NCBI GenBank assembly: GCA_029948255.1
Contig: JALIZF010001687.1
Coordinates: 1-64,000 of the forward strand
Length of the DNA stretch: 64,000 bases
Source: Telmatactis stephensoni
Lineage: Eukaryota > Cnidaria > Anthozoa > Actiniaria > Isophelliidae
Direction: 5' to 3'
The notes below the pieces were generated by a model that was given only the letters and a program-made list of their open reading frames with translations, was not told where the DNA came from and ran no database searches. Each line of letters starts with the position of its first letter. Position 1 is the first letter of the stretch. Of this stretch, positions 30,190 to 42,897 are shown piece after piece. The position numbers and the translations under genes are program-made.

Positions 30190-31188
30190 GTACGCTACAA
30201 AGAAAAGACTTAAATCTAAACGAAAAATTGCAGAGCAAGAAAACAAATTACTGGTAAAAAATCTTCGTAGAAGTCGCTCAACTCGACTAGCAAGTAAAGA
30301 ATCGGTGAAAGCAAGTAATATTGATCAAGAGTTCTTCACAACTCCAAGAGACAGTGGCCCTAAAAGCCCCAATGAAGCAGCTCGATTTTACCGCCACGCG
30401 CTATTTTTCCACTCTAAACTAAGGAGCACAGAGCAAAGCAATGTCCCGCTTCTAAAGCAAGAGGATGTGAAAGTGGTAGACCAAGAGCTTGGAAGAGGTA
30501 GCTATGGAATCTGTATTATTGGCCAATACAGCGGGAGAAATGTCGTGATAAAGAAACCAAAGCACGAAAGTGATGCCAATGTATTATCTGAAGAAGAGGC
30601 ATGCATTTTGAACAAACTTCGCCATCCAAATGTTCTCGAGCTAATAGGTGCTTACAGAGAAAACAGACAACTGGTTATTTTTACACAATACTACAATGTA
30701 GATGGCGATTGCTTCTCTCTAGCAAGCAATTTGGAAAATCGAGACATCAACTGGCAACAACTTTTTTCTGGGCTTTGCAAAGCAATTAAGTATCTTCACG
30801 AAGAGGCCAAGATCTTGCACAATGATATCAAAACTAATAATGTTGTACTACAAGGGAGCTGGAGTAATTGTCGAAATTGTCCCATTCCTGACAGACTTTG
30901 GGAAAGCTAGAGACGTATACACACCAAAGGTCTATAACAGTCCTGCAGACTTAAAAACACTAAACTACCTTGCTCCAGAACTAGGAATTGAAGGAGGCAA
31001 ACAGAGCCGAAAGTCAGATATATTTTTCCTGGGTTTCCTCATGAACACTTATCTCATTGAAATATGAGCAATTTAACCACAATCAACAATTGACAACCAT
31101 ATGTAGAGCGTGTACACGCAAAAATCCAGATTTAAGGCCTTCTGCTAGCGAAGTGTGTAAAGTAATCAATAGAGCTGTTTTTTGGTAA
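30190..31188 (+). pseudogene. Protein kinase-like pseudogene with two frameshifts
   Basis: A Lys/Arg-rich leader (from about 30190) runs into a kinase N-lobe: glycine loop ELGRGSYGICIIG, a VVIKK lysine, a glutamate in the next helix (EEEACILNKLRHPN), then a catalytic loop HNDIKTNN. The frame shifts near 30850-30890 and continues with LTDFGKARD (DFG) and LAPELG. It shifts again near 31065 and ends with CTRKNPDLRPSASEV and a stop at 31188. The order of motifs is that of a tyrosine-kinase-like catalytic domain. The loop has HND where most active kinases have HRD. Two frameshifts imply loss of function unless they are assembly errors. Confidence 0.75.
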
Positions 31189-31690
31189 AACTTGAAGGTG
31201 TTACTATAGTAACACACTTAGTTATATCGGGAGCTATAACTTTGTTCAAATACTGACAAAACTGTTGCCTTAAATAAAATCCTGTAAACAGATATATCGT
31301 CAGTTGTGAGAGTTATTAACTCTGGTTTTTATTGGGGACAACTTTGCAGACCACAAGTTGTTGGTTATTAAGGATATCGGAGTGGCCAAGTTTAGATTTC
31401 CAGCTACCGGAAATGATAAAAACTCGCGTATAAATCAACGTATAAAGACTATAAACACGGGAAAGTAATTTGTTATAGGCCAGTTATAATATCTCTATAT
31501 ATGTTTATGATAAATTCATTGCAAAAAAATCTAGGGTATTAATCAGAAACCAAAAAAACCTTTCCCCTCTCCCTAACACGTCACCAAATTACATTGACAT
31601 TTGATTGATGCGACATTTATGTAACCTGATCATGCCCAATTTAGCTATCTTATCCGTGTGGTTCTAGTGTTGCAACATATAAACAACTAC
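31189..31690. other. Non-coding stretch
   Basis: A+T-rich; no gene or repeat structure recognised. Confidence 0.4.
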
Positions 31691-31694
31691 ACTA

Positions 31695-32534
31695 TGCACA
31701 ACAATGACAATCGTGTTTGGCTGCAAGCTATGTCCCAAGAAGTTTAGGACAGCGCATAAGAAAACACCATGGAGAGCGTCACTCGTCTGCCCAATTTTCT
31801 GGCGGCACTATTTTGAACGACAGTAATGTTGTGGACCCTCCAAATCCATCCACTCTATCAAATAAAGAATCGCAAGGATACAAGGACTGGCTTGCCATCA
31901 CAGCTGAAAGAATCTTTGATCCAAGAGCAAAAGGTAGTTTATCATTTTACTAGTGAGCATTGATTTTATTTACATAAACTTTGAAAGTCATATTGCATCA
32001 GAATTGATCAATTATTTTTTTATTTATTTCCCTATTAGGTGGCTGGCAACATATCGACGAGTTAGGCTGCCGAAGTCCTATTTTGGGCACTTAGTGACAA
32101 AAATCAGCCAAGTAAAGCTTCATTGTGTTCATGACATGAAACATTACAAATGACCAACGTTTCACGAACGTACAAGATTCTACGCATATAAAATCTATGA
32201 CATTGATTTATTTGAAGAAATATTCCAGGAACAAGGTAACATCATCTTGACAACAAAACGGTATTTTCGACATGACAAGGAAATATGCTTCCACAATTTT
32301 AATAATGCTGAGGATGTCATTGCTGCAGCCAAACAAAGGTCCGGCTCACGCTTCATCACCTCTGATACAAACTCAAGTCCTACAAGCATCTCAGAAATTA
32401 TTGTATCACACAGTGTAGGGAGGGCTACCAGAGAAGTGGAATTTATCTGGTATCTCGATATATACAAAGTCTCACAGCATGGGAAACTATCAATTCGCTT
32501 CTTTGTTTCCAAGACTGTTATTTCACACAATTGA
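31695..32534 (+). pseudogene. C2H2-finger-like and downstream open frames, degraded
   Basis: Near 31705 one frame reads FGCKLCPKKF and the next reads QRIRKHHGERH, which together resemble one C2H2 finger split by a frameshift. The second frame runs to a donor-like AAAAG|gtagtt near 31936, and an acceptor TTATTAG precedes 32040. A later frame (32154-32534) is open for 126 residues (IYDIDLFEEIFQEQ...) with a single stop upstream. I do not recognise the rest. Joining these pieces into one gene is inference. Confidence 0.35.
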
Positions 32535-32688
32535 ATTTAAAGTGGAACAACAATGAGAGTAATTTCAAAATGACTTGTAATTGGTATAGCTTCTATATTG
32601 GTAAAGATAAAAAACGTTCTTACCAAGAAGCAAATAAAGTTCCAACTTCATGATTTTCATTGTTGCCCCCTTTAAATTTTAAAACCGC

Positions 32689-32835
32689 ATGTCGACCAGA
32701 AGTCCTACTGAGGCAGACATAGCTATCAAAACAGAACTGAAAAACGAACAAATTCTTCAAAAAGAGTTAAAAACTAACTGCCCTTTTCTGAAAAAACCTG
32801 ATTCACATAAACTTCAACGTTATGCCGAGGAATAG
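32689..32835 (+). CDS. Small open frame, 48 residues, unrecognised
   Basis: ATG at 32689 opens MSTRSPTEADIAIKTEL... and stops at 32833. It is charged and helical in character. It could be an exon or chance; no splice sites or family support it. Confidence 0.2.
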   Translation: MSTRSPTEADIAIKTELKNEQILQKELKTNCPFLKKPDSHKLQRYAEE

Positions 32836-33409
32836 CTTTGATTCCACAAGGTTTTTCATTTTTCTACTACACCATTATTTTATTATGAAAATCTCTCGTG
32901 TACATTCGTTTCCCAGCCCTGATATTATAAAGTACGGGTCAAATCATATTGTATATTATGCGATTATATTGTATCATTTAATGAAGATTTTGTAATAATG
33001 TTTTTGAAGATAATACTTGTTAGTGTTGCTGTATTAGTTCTGTCATTTTCTGCATGACTTAGTTACGTACTACTAACTCGTTTAACATGAAAATGAGTTA
33101 ACATGAAAATGAGCCACAATCCAACTCAATACATTTTTCAAACATTCATACTGTCTGAAGTTATCTGCAAAGTACTTGGACACTACTAATTTGTACTTGT
33201 GGTAATGAATCTTGATGTGAAATCTCTTGAACTGTACAAAAAGTATACTATAGTGGCATTCACACAAGTTCCATTTCTATTATGATGAGTGAGATCTCTT
33301 AGATTCTAAAATTATTTGTAAAATAGCTTAGTTCCAAATTACTAGTAGTTCAGTTTGTTTGAAATATAAGTAATTTCACTCAAGGATGTGTTTGTTTACT
33401 TTGTGGCGC

Positions 33410-34310
33410 AGCTTCATTTTTGGCGAATTTAACAATTTTCCACATGACTGTTTTTCTATGAATTGACATGTCGCCAAATGTCCATGAAAAGTTCGGAACA
33501 TCCTCTAACGAAGAACAAAAGTCCTTTGCAGCAAGTATTTCTCCTATGCCACAACTCCCACTCCCTGCACTAGCATACGTTCGCCTCTCTTTGGCTGTCT
33601 CTGCATATTAAATATATGATAACTAAGGACGTTCTTCCATTCATTTAGATTAAAACACGCTTCTCCTGGAAATTCAGAATTAAGCGCCTTTGTTATTCAG
33701 TGAACGTACATAATTGAAGGAGAACGCCACTTTAGACCATCATCAAACATTGCAGCCTTTGCTTGGGCTTTCATAACGATGAGACCCCAGTGAAATTAAT
33801 GGGAATGAGTACCAGTTTTAAAAGTCTAGGATTGACATCTTTAACAACCTCATGGAAACACTTTTGTATGAATTCCTCGTCATTTGCTTGCATCCACGTT
33901 ACCAAATGAGCAGGAAGACATAACGAACATAACGAGCCCAGAAAAAGTCTATAATTGTGTCATCAACGTAATGCTCTATAGCCAGATATGAAAGCGCATG
34001 CAAGGTCACAGCCGCATTACCTTCTTTACAAATGATGTGAGATAGACGGAAGTCTCTAAGATAAGTCAAAATTAAATTCCTAGAACAATGCAAGAGATTA
34101 TCAGGAGTTTTCATCGTCCATCTCAGACTGATTTTACATTAGCCTGGGTTTCCGCAATTTCGCTAAGTTTCTCTAAATCTGTAATTCCTTCTCTCGTAAA
34201 AATACCAAGGGTACCAATTCTCACACCAATTCCATCACCGGTGGCAACTTCATCTACATCGATACTGTTTTTGCTTAGTGTTTCTTTATTACCATCTACA
34301 TAAATTTGTT
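33410..34310 (-). pseudogene. Minus-strand gene remnant, unrecognised
   Basis: On the minus strand a frame from about 34300 reads KNSIDVDEVATGDGIGVRIG and TREGITDLEKLSEIAE, then stops. A shifted frame (34114-33899) reads NLILTYLRDFRLSHIICK and ALSYLAIEHYVDDTIIDFF. Further pieces (QAKAAMFDDGLKWRSPS near 33770; SCGIGEILAAKDFCSS near 33550) follow in changing frames. The composition is protein-like throughout, so this looks like a decayed gene, but I cannot name a family. Confidence 0.35.
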
Positions 34311-34319
34311 TTAAAAATG

Positions 34320-35440
34320 CTCGTATTCAAAATTCTTATAGCATAACTCGCTAATTTTTATACAATATTTAATGTAGTTACTCGAATATGTAAGACTTTT
34401 GACATACTTAAGCGGAATTAAAAGAAAAAATAATTAACCTCACTGGTGTCAGAGTAAAACGGGCAACTTGTGAAGATAAAAATTTCTGTTCGACTTATCA
34501 CGCCAAATATGCCCCCCATAGCACCTATTTTGCCATGGCTAGTATAACGCATATATGCCAGCAAAATATGCTGCTGCTTTTTTGCCAATATCTCATGCTT
34601 TTTGCCAGCAAATCGCGCCTTTGCAGAACTACAGTGCTGTCTCAAGTTGGCCAGTTTATCAATTACTTCAATCAGGAAAACTTTTAAAAAGGTAAGCATG
34701 ATGTGAATAAACTGTTATGTGGTATCGATTGAACCGAAAATAACTAAATATTGTAAGTATTGGTCAATCAAGGCATGGCCTTATCTAGCGATTTTCAAGT
34801 TATCCCGCTAAATTACAAGTTCAAAATTACCGTGTAGATTTCTGCGTTCGTCTTTTCTTGTGTAGATGTGATCATTTGACGGCGTCTGTACTTTGAAAAC
34901 AACTTTTTGATCGATAGAAAAATAACGCTGATTTTTCAAAATTTCATCGTATAAGGAACTTTGATCTCTGCTATCTGTCTCCATCAAGGAAATCCATTGG
35001 AAAAATTACAAATAAACATCATAGTCAATGTAAAAGACAGCAAGGGAAAGTTACCATGTATAATATATTTGTATTTTGATGAGGAAGAGGCAATTTCTCC
35101 CGTATATTATTCTTATGTCTGGCATTTGCTGCTGTCTTCTTGCTGTGAACATGTAGTCCGTTTATCAGATAAATCGATTTTCGACCAATCAGAATCAGAT
35201 GTCTCGATTCTTCTCCGTCCTCCAGCTGCCAGGAACATCTCTAAAACACAGTCTTCGGGCAGGCGGTTTCTCTTCTCCTCTCCCCCTCTCCTTTCACCAA
35301 TTTTCTAAACCACCAGCTACGCAGGCTAAATATCACCGATTTATTTTAACATTTGGTAACAGCTTGCTGTCAAATAATAAAGTGTTTTTGACACTCATAG
35401 TTTCAGCATTTCTTTGAATTGTTAAAAAATGACTGTTAAA
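34320..35440. other. Intergenic stretch, no supported gene
   Basis: Open frames at 34961-35308 and 35199-35417 overlap each other and show no motif. No repeat structure recognised. Confidence 0.35.
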
Positions 35441-35454
35441 ATATCTTAGGGGCG

Positions 35455-35947
35455 ATGAGAGTTCACTTTAAGACAAAAAAACGACAACACCAGAATACGG
35501 AGCTCAAGAAAAATCATCAAGTTTTCAAAGAACAAAGAAAGCGAACTCGTCTGAACTTGGTAAGTTATATTCATTTTCTTTCTTCAATAGAAAAAAGCAT
35601 ACCGACAAAAGCACTCACTCAATTTACAGGTATCTCAGAAGAAGACAAAAAGAAGTATTCTGTTTTGATGGCAATTGGATACATGTCTTCTGAAGACTCC
35701 GCATCAGAGGATGACATTGTAGCTGATTCCACTCTAAAGATGATGATGAAGACCAACGAGTCCAAAAAAGGTTTTTTGTAGTAAGACCTCCCACTTGGAG
35801 AAGTTAAGAGGCCAATCATGTAATGAAAGCCTTGGATAAGAAATCCAAGCAGAAAAAAAGTAAGAAAAGTCTCGGAATGATGGCTGAAAGAAGAATTGGG
35901 CCTCCTTCTGAAAGACAACCACCACTAGACTGCCCAGACTTTGCTTG
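35455..35947 (+). pseudogene. Repeat-associated acidic protein remnant
   Basis: The frame from 35455 (basic; acceptor-like ATCTTAG upstream) has a good donor (AACTTG|gtaagt near 35560) and acceptor (TTCAATAG near 35590). It then has ISEEDKKKYSVLMAIGYMSSEDSASEDD, an acidic block, and ends at 35781 through a frameshift. Shifted frames continue RPPTWRS, then MKALDKKSKQ and IGPPSERQPPLDCPDFA to about 35947. The ordering (acidic S/E/D block, PWRS-like word, final CP.WA-like word) resembles the tail of an uncharacterised transposon-associated protein of corals, from memory. Confidence 0.4.
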
Positions 35948-35949
35948 AA

Positions 35950-37430
35950 GGCCATGAGTTATATTTCTTGTTTATACTCGACAGCGTTTCGTGTTGATAT
36001 CGGTTGATATCATAAAATACTTTTACAAATATTTTTATTAATTTTGAGTAATTAATCGATATTTGCTATAATTTTAAAATACAATCATTCAGTATGTATT
36101 TTTCAATTATTGATTACTAAAAATTCAATAAAATTTTTGTATATATATATTTGTCAGTTATCGTTGTAGAATAAATTGTCCAATTTGCAAGTGCAGTAAA
36201 GCTGATCAAATTCAAACTTTTCTCCATATTTGCGCTAATCAAATTCGAACTTTTCTCTATATTTGCGCTGCTTCTAAATAGCATGTAAATTTCGCATTTA
36301 CATTAAGGCTGTATCTGGAGCAAATACAGACTATGCAAATGTGATTCAAATTTCTAACAGCGCAATAGAATTGCCCCATAAAGCAAACTCTATGTAAAGA
36401 TGGCATTTACCGGATTTACTCACAGAGCAAATGATTTGTAAATACTGTGTAATTTAGAGCAAAGTGGGTCATATGTGTGTGTAAATGTGGTATTTACTTT
36501 ACATTTACCAAACCTTTGTGATATAATAAGCTCACCCTCAATCAAAAAAGGACAATTTACTTAATTGGGGCTAAAGGTGCACAAAGTCTTAGTTTAGCCC
36601 CTGTGGTGGTTATTGTGAAAACAAAATGACATTGTGTGACTCACTGTAGGTAATATGTGTAGAAGGTAATTTTTACATAAAAATATTATTTGAGAAACAC
36701 TCCAATCAATCGCACAATTTGGAATCCCCATGCAATTTCCCTTATTCATTTTATTTCAGGAAACATCCAAAAAGGATTTGAACTTGTTTTTAACTACGGT
36801 TCAATACTAACATGAAACCAGCAACATAAAGAAGTAAGGCTATGTCAAAATCGAAAGAAATTTTAAGCTTTACAAACCCAGCATAGGAGCAACTTTCATT
36901 GCACGAAACCAGTTACACAACTGCAGCCAAGTTCCAATATCTAAGATTTATCAAATAAACTTTGTCTTTCATCTTTAATTTGAGTACTTTAATTCAAACT
37001 TCAGCAATCAGTCACTGGCTTGCAGTCATGTTCCATATTTTTTGGAGTAAATATTTGACAAGCGATGTCACGCAACTGAAGTCCGTTGTCAACCTTGATT
37101 ATTGTTTTGATCATCTTTTGGGAAGTCATGCTTTACTGTTTCTTTCCCGGGACCAGTCTGCCTTTTGGTGATTTTACATGCTTTTGAAAACTAAAGTTTC
37201 AGGTTTAATGTTTCATATTGAGAGGATCATGTAAAACAAACTTCAACAAGAGGTCAAGAATCTTCTCGCCATCATTTTATCACACTAAGCCAACAATGAG
37301 ATCGCCTAGCAACAAACTGTGCCGAAACATCAACAAACATATAAGCAGTATAAACTGGCTAAAAAAACTGGAACAACCCAAGATCTTTCAATTATTTGCA
37401 TAATGCATAAAAACGAATAATGTATTTAGA
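35950..37430. other. Intergenic stretch with short direct repeats
   Basis: ATCAAATTC(A/G)AACTTTTCTC is duplicated at about 36207 and 36237, followed by CATTTACAT and GCAAAT words up to 36520. No supported gene. Confidence 0.4.
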
Positions 37431-37439
37431 TAAAGTTAC

Positions 37440-37990
37440 TCAAATATATTTTGACAAGAAATACTACCAATAAAACAAGGTTTTAGACAGCTTCTCTGCT
37501 CTGACACGGCTGAAGTCATCCAAGTGTTTTCGCCCTGCTACATTATCATATACTGTGGCAAAAAAAACCAAGAGACCTTTTAAATATACAATCAAATAAA
37601 ACACATTAAAATGTCAAATATATTTTGATGAAGTTACTTTGATAGATATTGACAAGAAATACTGCTAACAAAATACTCGGGTTTTAGACATGAAGTCTTC
37701 TGAGTGTTTTCACCCCGCTACAGCATCATATAGCGTGACAAAAAAAATAGATCTTTTAATTATACAATGAAGTAAAACGCATTAAAATGTCAAATGTATT
37801 TTGAAGTTACTTAAATAGATATTGACAAGAAATACTACCATTAAAACAAGGTTTTTATAGAAAGCTTCGCGGTTCTGACACAAAGTCAACTGAGTAGTTT
37901 CACCCCGTTACATATATCATATATGCCACTGTGGCGAAAAAACAAGAGATCTTTTAATCATTCAATGCTTAAAAACGCACTTCATGGACT
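37440..37990. repeat. Three diverged ~190 bp tandem repeats
   Basis: TTGACAAGAAATACT begins units at 37451, 37649 and 37822. Each contains GGTTTT(A/T)..AGA, a TCACCCCG(C/T)TACA-like word, GATCTTTTAA and TAAAACGCATT. Moderate divergence suggests an old array. Confidence 0.75.
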
Positions 37991-38369
37991 GAATAAAGCT
38001 ATTTTAAAAAGAACAGAGCACTTTCTTACTAGCGACTTTATCTGACCTTCCAGACAAAATTTGTGTGTGCAGATAGCTCACTTTCCGCCAGTACCACTTT
38101 GAACATTTTGAAAACAATAAACGCTTGATAACTTTTTGTTCTGGTCAAACAATGGCATTTGTGGAAAGGAAGTATAATTTCTAATAGAATGATCAAAGTT
38201 GTTTGCATAAAATTACAAATTTTGAAAATGGAATTCATGCACTTGGATTCACAAATATCAAACAATGAAAAATGGGAATTGGATTGAGAATCTGGAAATG
38301 GGATGAAGAGCCCCCCTTTTACACTTAAACAATTAAGATGAGTCTTGACTCTTTCATTTTTAGGGCTCA

Positions 38370-39660
38370 TTGAAAAATATGACGAAGGAGAAGTGTGGGA
38401 GGAAGATTGTCCCCAGTGTGGAAGGACCATTGAGCAACACTCTGCCTGAGTTCACGTAGGACAGGCAGGTCTGACAGTGTACAGTGAAGCAGATGTGTTG
38501 TTTTGTCCAAAATGTTTCTAAAAGGACTGGCCCTTCTGGTAAGTATATTTTCAATATTTATTAGTATATAATAATTATCATTATTAAAAATCTTAGATAA
38601 TTCAATTTATTTCAAATAATTTCTCATTTATCATAGGTTAGAGGTTTAACAGCTGCAATAATTATTGCTGCAATCAAGGAGAAGGCCCTTGATGATGTTT
38701 TTAGACCAGCAGCTGCTATTGTTGATGACGTACAAAATCAATAATCATGTCACTATTAATTATTAACACCAACCACAGTATTTACTATCATTATTATTAT
38801 AATGCATTGTAAAGGTTTTGTTGTGCCCTTACTTAGGTTCTGGTTGAGCATTCCACTGACGCACCATGTCCTGCACTACCAAACCCATCATACCTGGCCA
38901 GGAATGCCAATCGCCATAGACAAAATCTGAGACCTGATGAACCCCAATACCTCGACTTCTCCATAGCACTCGACCACATTCCTGAAAACTTCTTCAAGGC
39001 AGACCTCTGGGTAAAGAACCGTCGTCACTTGGTATTTGCCACTGACCAGCAACGACACCTCCTGTCCAAAGCCAACTGTTGGTATCTAGATGGTACATTC
39101 AAAGTTGTCCACCTTCCATTTACCCAGTTGGTAACCATCAATGCATTTGTAAGATCATCAGAATGCACAAAACAAGTACCATTGGTGTTTACACCAATGA
39201 TGAGGGCCACATACTCTTCATCAGAAAACTACTGGCCCTCCCCTTCCTACTCCAACAAGACATCACTGGTGTCTTTGAAATTCTTAAGACACAGTCTACC
39301 ACTGACATAACTTCATACATTGAGGGAAATTGGGTACAAGGCAGTGTATTCACCCCTTCAGACTGGTCAGTGTATGGTAAAGTCATAAGGACAAATAATG
39401 ATATATAAGGGTGGCATCATGGTCTGAATAGACGTGCAGGTGGTCGAGTACACCTCCCTTTTTATATGTTATATGCCCTTCAGGTAAAGTTGGTCTCTCA
39501 AAGAAAAATGAAAAGGCTGCAACGAAAGAAATACAGAAATTTATAAGGAAATGTTTTTAGTTTCTGGGAGGATTATAAAAATGGAAAGAAGACCTCATTA
39601 GAATTACTTAATGCATGTTCCCATTTGAATGCTCCATTACGAGCCCATTAACTTAAATTA
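38370..39660 (+). pseudogene. MULE-like transposase gene with introns and an internal deletion
   Basis: Exon A ends at 38538 (paired CxxC motifs; donor CTG|gtaagt). Exon B is 38637-38729 (VRGLTAAIIIAAIKEK..DVFRPAAAIVDD). Exon C starts at 38837 (acceptor TACTTAG). B and C join in phase 0 and continue to FATDQQRHLL and NCWYLDGTFKVV, the first catalytic-Asp block of MULE-type transposases, then KQVPLVF. After this, a shifted frame jumps to LLALPFLLQQDITGVFEIL and VFTPSDWSVYGKVIRTNND. Then stops and shifts follow with GWHHGLNRRAGGRVHLPF to about 39660. The middle of the catalytic domain, where the second Asp should be, is absent, so the copy is dead. Confidence 0.7.
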
Positions 39661-40205
39661 ACTTTTTAAAGGGGGACTAGAATCAAAATCGTTTCCGTAA
39701 CAACATACACTCAACCTAAGCATTCAGCTCATCATTGTCTTTAATATTTGTTTCTTAAACAATTTTATTTATCTTTAAACACTAAAAGTTTGTGTGAAGA
39801 GTTTTCTTACATTGTTTAGACTAAGGATTCATTTTCTGACCAGATTTCTTCAATGTAAGAACATTTACGTTTGAAGATATTTCAATTACAAATTACAAAG
39901 AATATGTATGGAGCTAAATGTTTGTGTGGAGTGTTGTGACATACACTGGATAGCTCTAAAGATTCATAAAAATCTAATACTTCCTATGAGAAATTTAAGA
40001 AAACAAAATGGGTGCAGAACAAACTGGGTGCAGCTCTTTGAGAGTCTATCAGTGTAGTTTCAATGAAGTTTCACCTTAATTGAATGTTAAACAATTTTGA
40101 TGCTAGTCCCCCTTTAATAACCTTAGCTTTTAAGAATTAGAATTACTTATATAATGCATGCTCCCATTTGAATGCTCCATTACTTAAATTAGCTCTTTAA
40201 TTAGT
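39594..40205. repeat. Direct repeat flanking the TTAA MITE
   Basis: TTAGAATTACTTA..ATGCATG..CCCATTTGAATGCTCCATTAC at about 39598-39660 recurs at about 40136-40195, bracketing the MITE. This could be a local duplication of the MULE pseudogene's 3' end. Confidence 0.6.
39670..40113. mobile_element. 444 bp non-autonomous element, TTAA target duplication, AGGGGGACTAG ends
   Basis: Left AGGGGGACTAGAATCAAAAT and right ATTTTGATGCTAGTCCCCCT are inverted, flanked by TTAA (39666-39669 and 40114-40117). TTAA with purine-rich ends fits Kolobok-type MITEs. Non-coding. Confidence 0.75.
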
Positions 40206-42897
40206 CTCCTTCACAGCCGTTTTTTAGTCTTTTAATAACCTTAGCTTTTAATATATATATATTGAAATTTAGAAATATGTATATACTTATGAATTATTTA
40301 TAACTTTGATATCAATAATTCCCTTGTAAAGTTTAAGAAAGAAGTTGTAATAAAACAATTGAATCGTCTCCATGCAATCGTCTTGTTTGGTTTCCAGTCT
40401 CTCTCTCGTATTATTCCAATATGGCGGCGTTCAGGGCGACGAATTTGCTTTACAGAAGATACCTGGTCTTAAATTGTATTTAGAAGTGCTTTTTACAATC
40501 TACAAATAGGTAGAAAGTCACACTGATATTATTCTTACGCATAAGAATCATCACAGCAATCGCGAAACTCGTGCAAGCTTTAGACTGCCGCGGTTTCAAA
40601 TGAAGCTAATTATCTATGCTTCAAATTTGTGAAGTTCGAAAAGCTAGTTATGCATCAAATTTGTTTAAATTCAAGCAGAAGTCAATAATTATAAAAGAAG
40701 GATTGCAGTTTTAAACATTTAAAGATTTAAAAAAAGACAGGGCGAACATACTGTAGTAATGGGGCAAACATACTGTGGTACCGGGGCGAATAAACTGGGG
40801 CAAAACTACCACGGGGCGAAACTACTGTAATTCGTCTGGCTACCTCGTGAGTAATTAATGAGGATTTTAAAATTTTCTCAATGAACACCCTGTGCAGATT
40901 CAAAGTTTTTAAAGTTTTTGTTTTGGCCGAAACATTTACAATTAAAAGAAAAAATCAGAGACGAAAACTTAAAAAAACTTTGAATTTTATGGATCCTGAT
41001 TGCAATTTCAAAGTCTTTACGATTAATCGACACTAATCTTGCAGTGGGATTCCTGTGTCATGCACGGGATGTTTATAGAACTCTGATCTCGATTATTTCG
41101 CATGAAGACATGTAGCCATGTAGAGTAAACGATGATTTGAGACGTCATTAAAATACGTTTGGAATGATCGCTGACCATGCGATTGGAGTCTTTGTTTTGT
41201 AGCTAAGTTGCCATTGTTATTCAGATTTTTCATACCCCAGGAATCCACTGAATCATGTACAGTTTAGTGATATTTCTCAGGAAAGACAATGTCCTTTTAT
41301 AAGTTTTTCATTGCCATTGTGTGCTCAATCGAAGACGATCAAGAAGATCAAGACGAGAAGATGATATAAAGTTCCATTCCAATGTTCTCCTCTTCAAAGA
41401 GGTAAAATCTCTTTAGAAAGCCACATGATATCGCTAAAATTTCTGGTGAATTGAAATTTTGCTTTCTTTACGCAAACTACTCTCAGTAGTTCAGTTAAAT
41501 CCACATATTTCTCTATATATATTACAAGGCAAATTATGTGTCAGATATTTATCAAGCACTCTTTTAGCTGCCAGGGAGCGATTCACATCTTTTCCAAAAA
41601 TAACTTTCATGAGTTAGTTTATAATCATTGCTAATACTGTTTGTGATTGTTTGAAAAAGCACTATATTTGAATAAAATGTACTTGTACATTTCTAAAACT
41701 TGTGTTGTCGTAGTCAGTTTTATAATTATTGCCAACGCTAGCCGTTTGTGATTGTTTGAAAAATTGCTTTACTCAAGGTGTTAAATATTTTTAACTGTAT
41801 GTGCCTCACAATGATTGATCCTGGAGAATTATGTTCTTAGTTCAATATTTAAGGCCAACTAGCAGTGTTCGTCACACAACACACGAGTTTTAGGGGAACA
41901 TGAGTTTTAGGGGAACAGTTCTGCTACCATGAATACACTAGCTGTTTTCTGCTCGCAGCATTTCACTTTCTATTAGGGTTTTGCTAAAATACGAAATTGC
42001 GAAGTAGCAAGATAGCGAAATAGCAAAACAGAAATACTCAAAAAATATCTAGTTTGATAGAGAAAATATTTCTTAATAGTTGTAACTATAAAACCTAGTT
42101 CAATCAGCTATTTTTACTTCATTCAAAGTTGTTTAGTCTTCTGAATGTACATCATCATCAATGTATATCATTCAGATCAATGATATCTATCTGTCATCGG
42201 CTTTCCGCATCTAAATTCCAAGCTTATTAAACTGCTAAAATAATATTTCCAGTTATGAGTTGTTATTTTAGAATTTGTTACTTTTCGATTCACTAGTTAT
42301 TGCCCTGAAGATGTGTTTAAAATTCTAAAAGGCGTATTTTATTTGATTCCACGTTACAGCCGTTTCAGATTACACGTACTTAAGGTGACTCGAAGTATTT
42401 TTTTCAGATCGCACCACACATTTGGCGCTATGGACAACTTAATGCACACCAATGGACTTAGTTTCTACACAAATAGAGCATAAGATTGAACTTTTATATG
42501 GTGTTATAATTAAATCGATCAACGTTTTTAAAATAGCGAAAATCGAACATCGTCAAAAATGGTTTTCCTCTAATATCTCGCAAAATTGATAATAATGATA
42601 ATAGGTTTATTCACATATTATCACACTTTGATAAAGTGAATTACAATATGACATTTAAATCTAAAAAAACATATAAAATATGAAATATACAATAACGTTT
42701 ATAAAATTCTGAAATGAGCATAAGTCATGAACTATGAATTATGAATTTTGAAAAATCTCAAAAGCACAGGAATATTTTTGCTTGGCGTTTTAGTAGGGCA
42801 TTACTTGTTCTACACACAGCACTATTGCAGCAGCTCATTCAAATACAAGCACTAAAACGACCCGAAACTTAAACCTGATGTTGACCCAAACACCAGC
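40206..42897. other. Long non-coding stretch with dispersed repeat
   Basis: At 40421 a 20-codon frame starts MAAFRATNLLYRRYL (N-terminal in style) but stops without a clear donor. 41270-41335 and 41955-41975 (AAGACAATGTCCTTTTATA; CGCAGCATTTCACTTTC) match 46500-46560 and 48028-48045, so a diverged repeat pair spans these regions. GATAATAATGATAATAGG at 42588-42605 is low-complexity. No gene supported. Confidence 0.4.

Noticed and set aside
34961..35308. 115-codon plus-strand open frame
   Set aside because: No motif and low-complexity ends; an overlapping frame at 35199 is equally open. Not supported as a gene.
42588..42720. Possible LINE 3' end (GATAATAATGATAATAGG, then A+T-rich)
   Set aside because: No reverse transcriptase remnant upstream and no target duplication; low complexity explains it.
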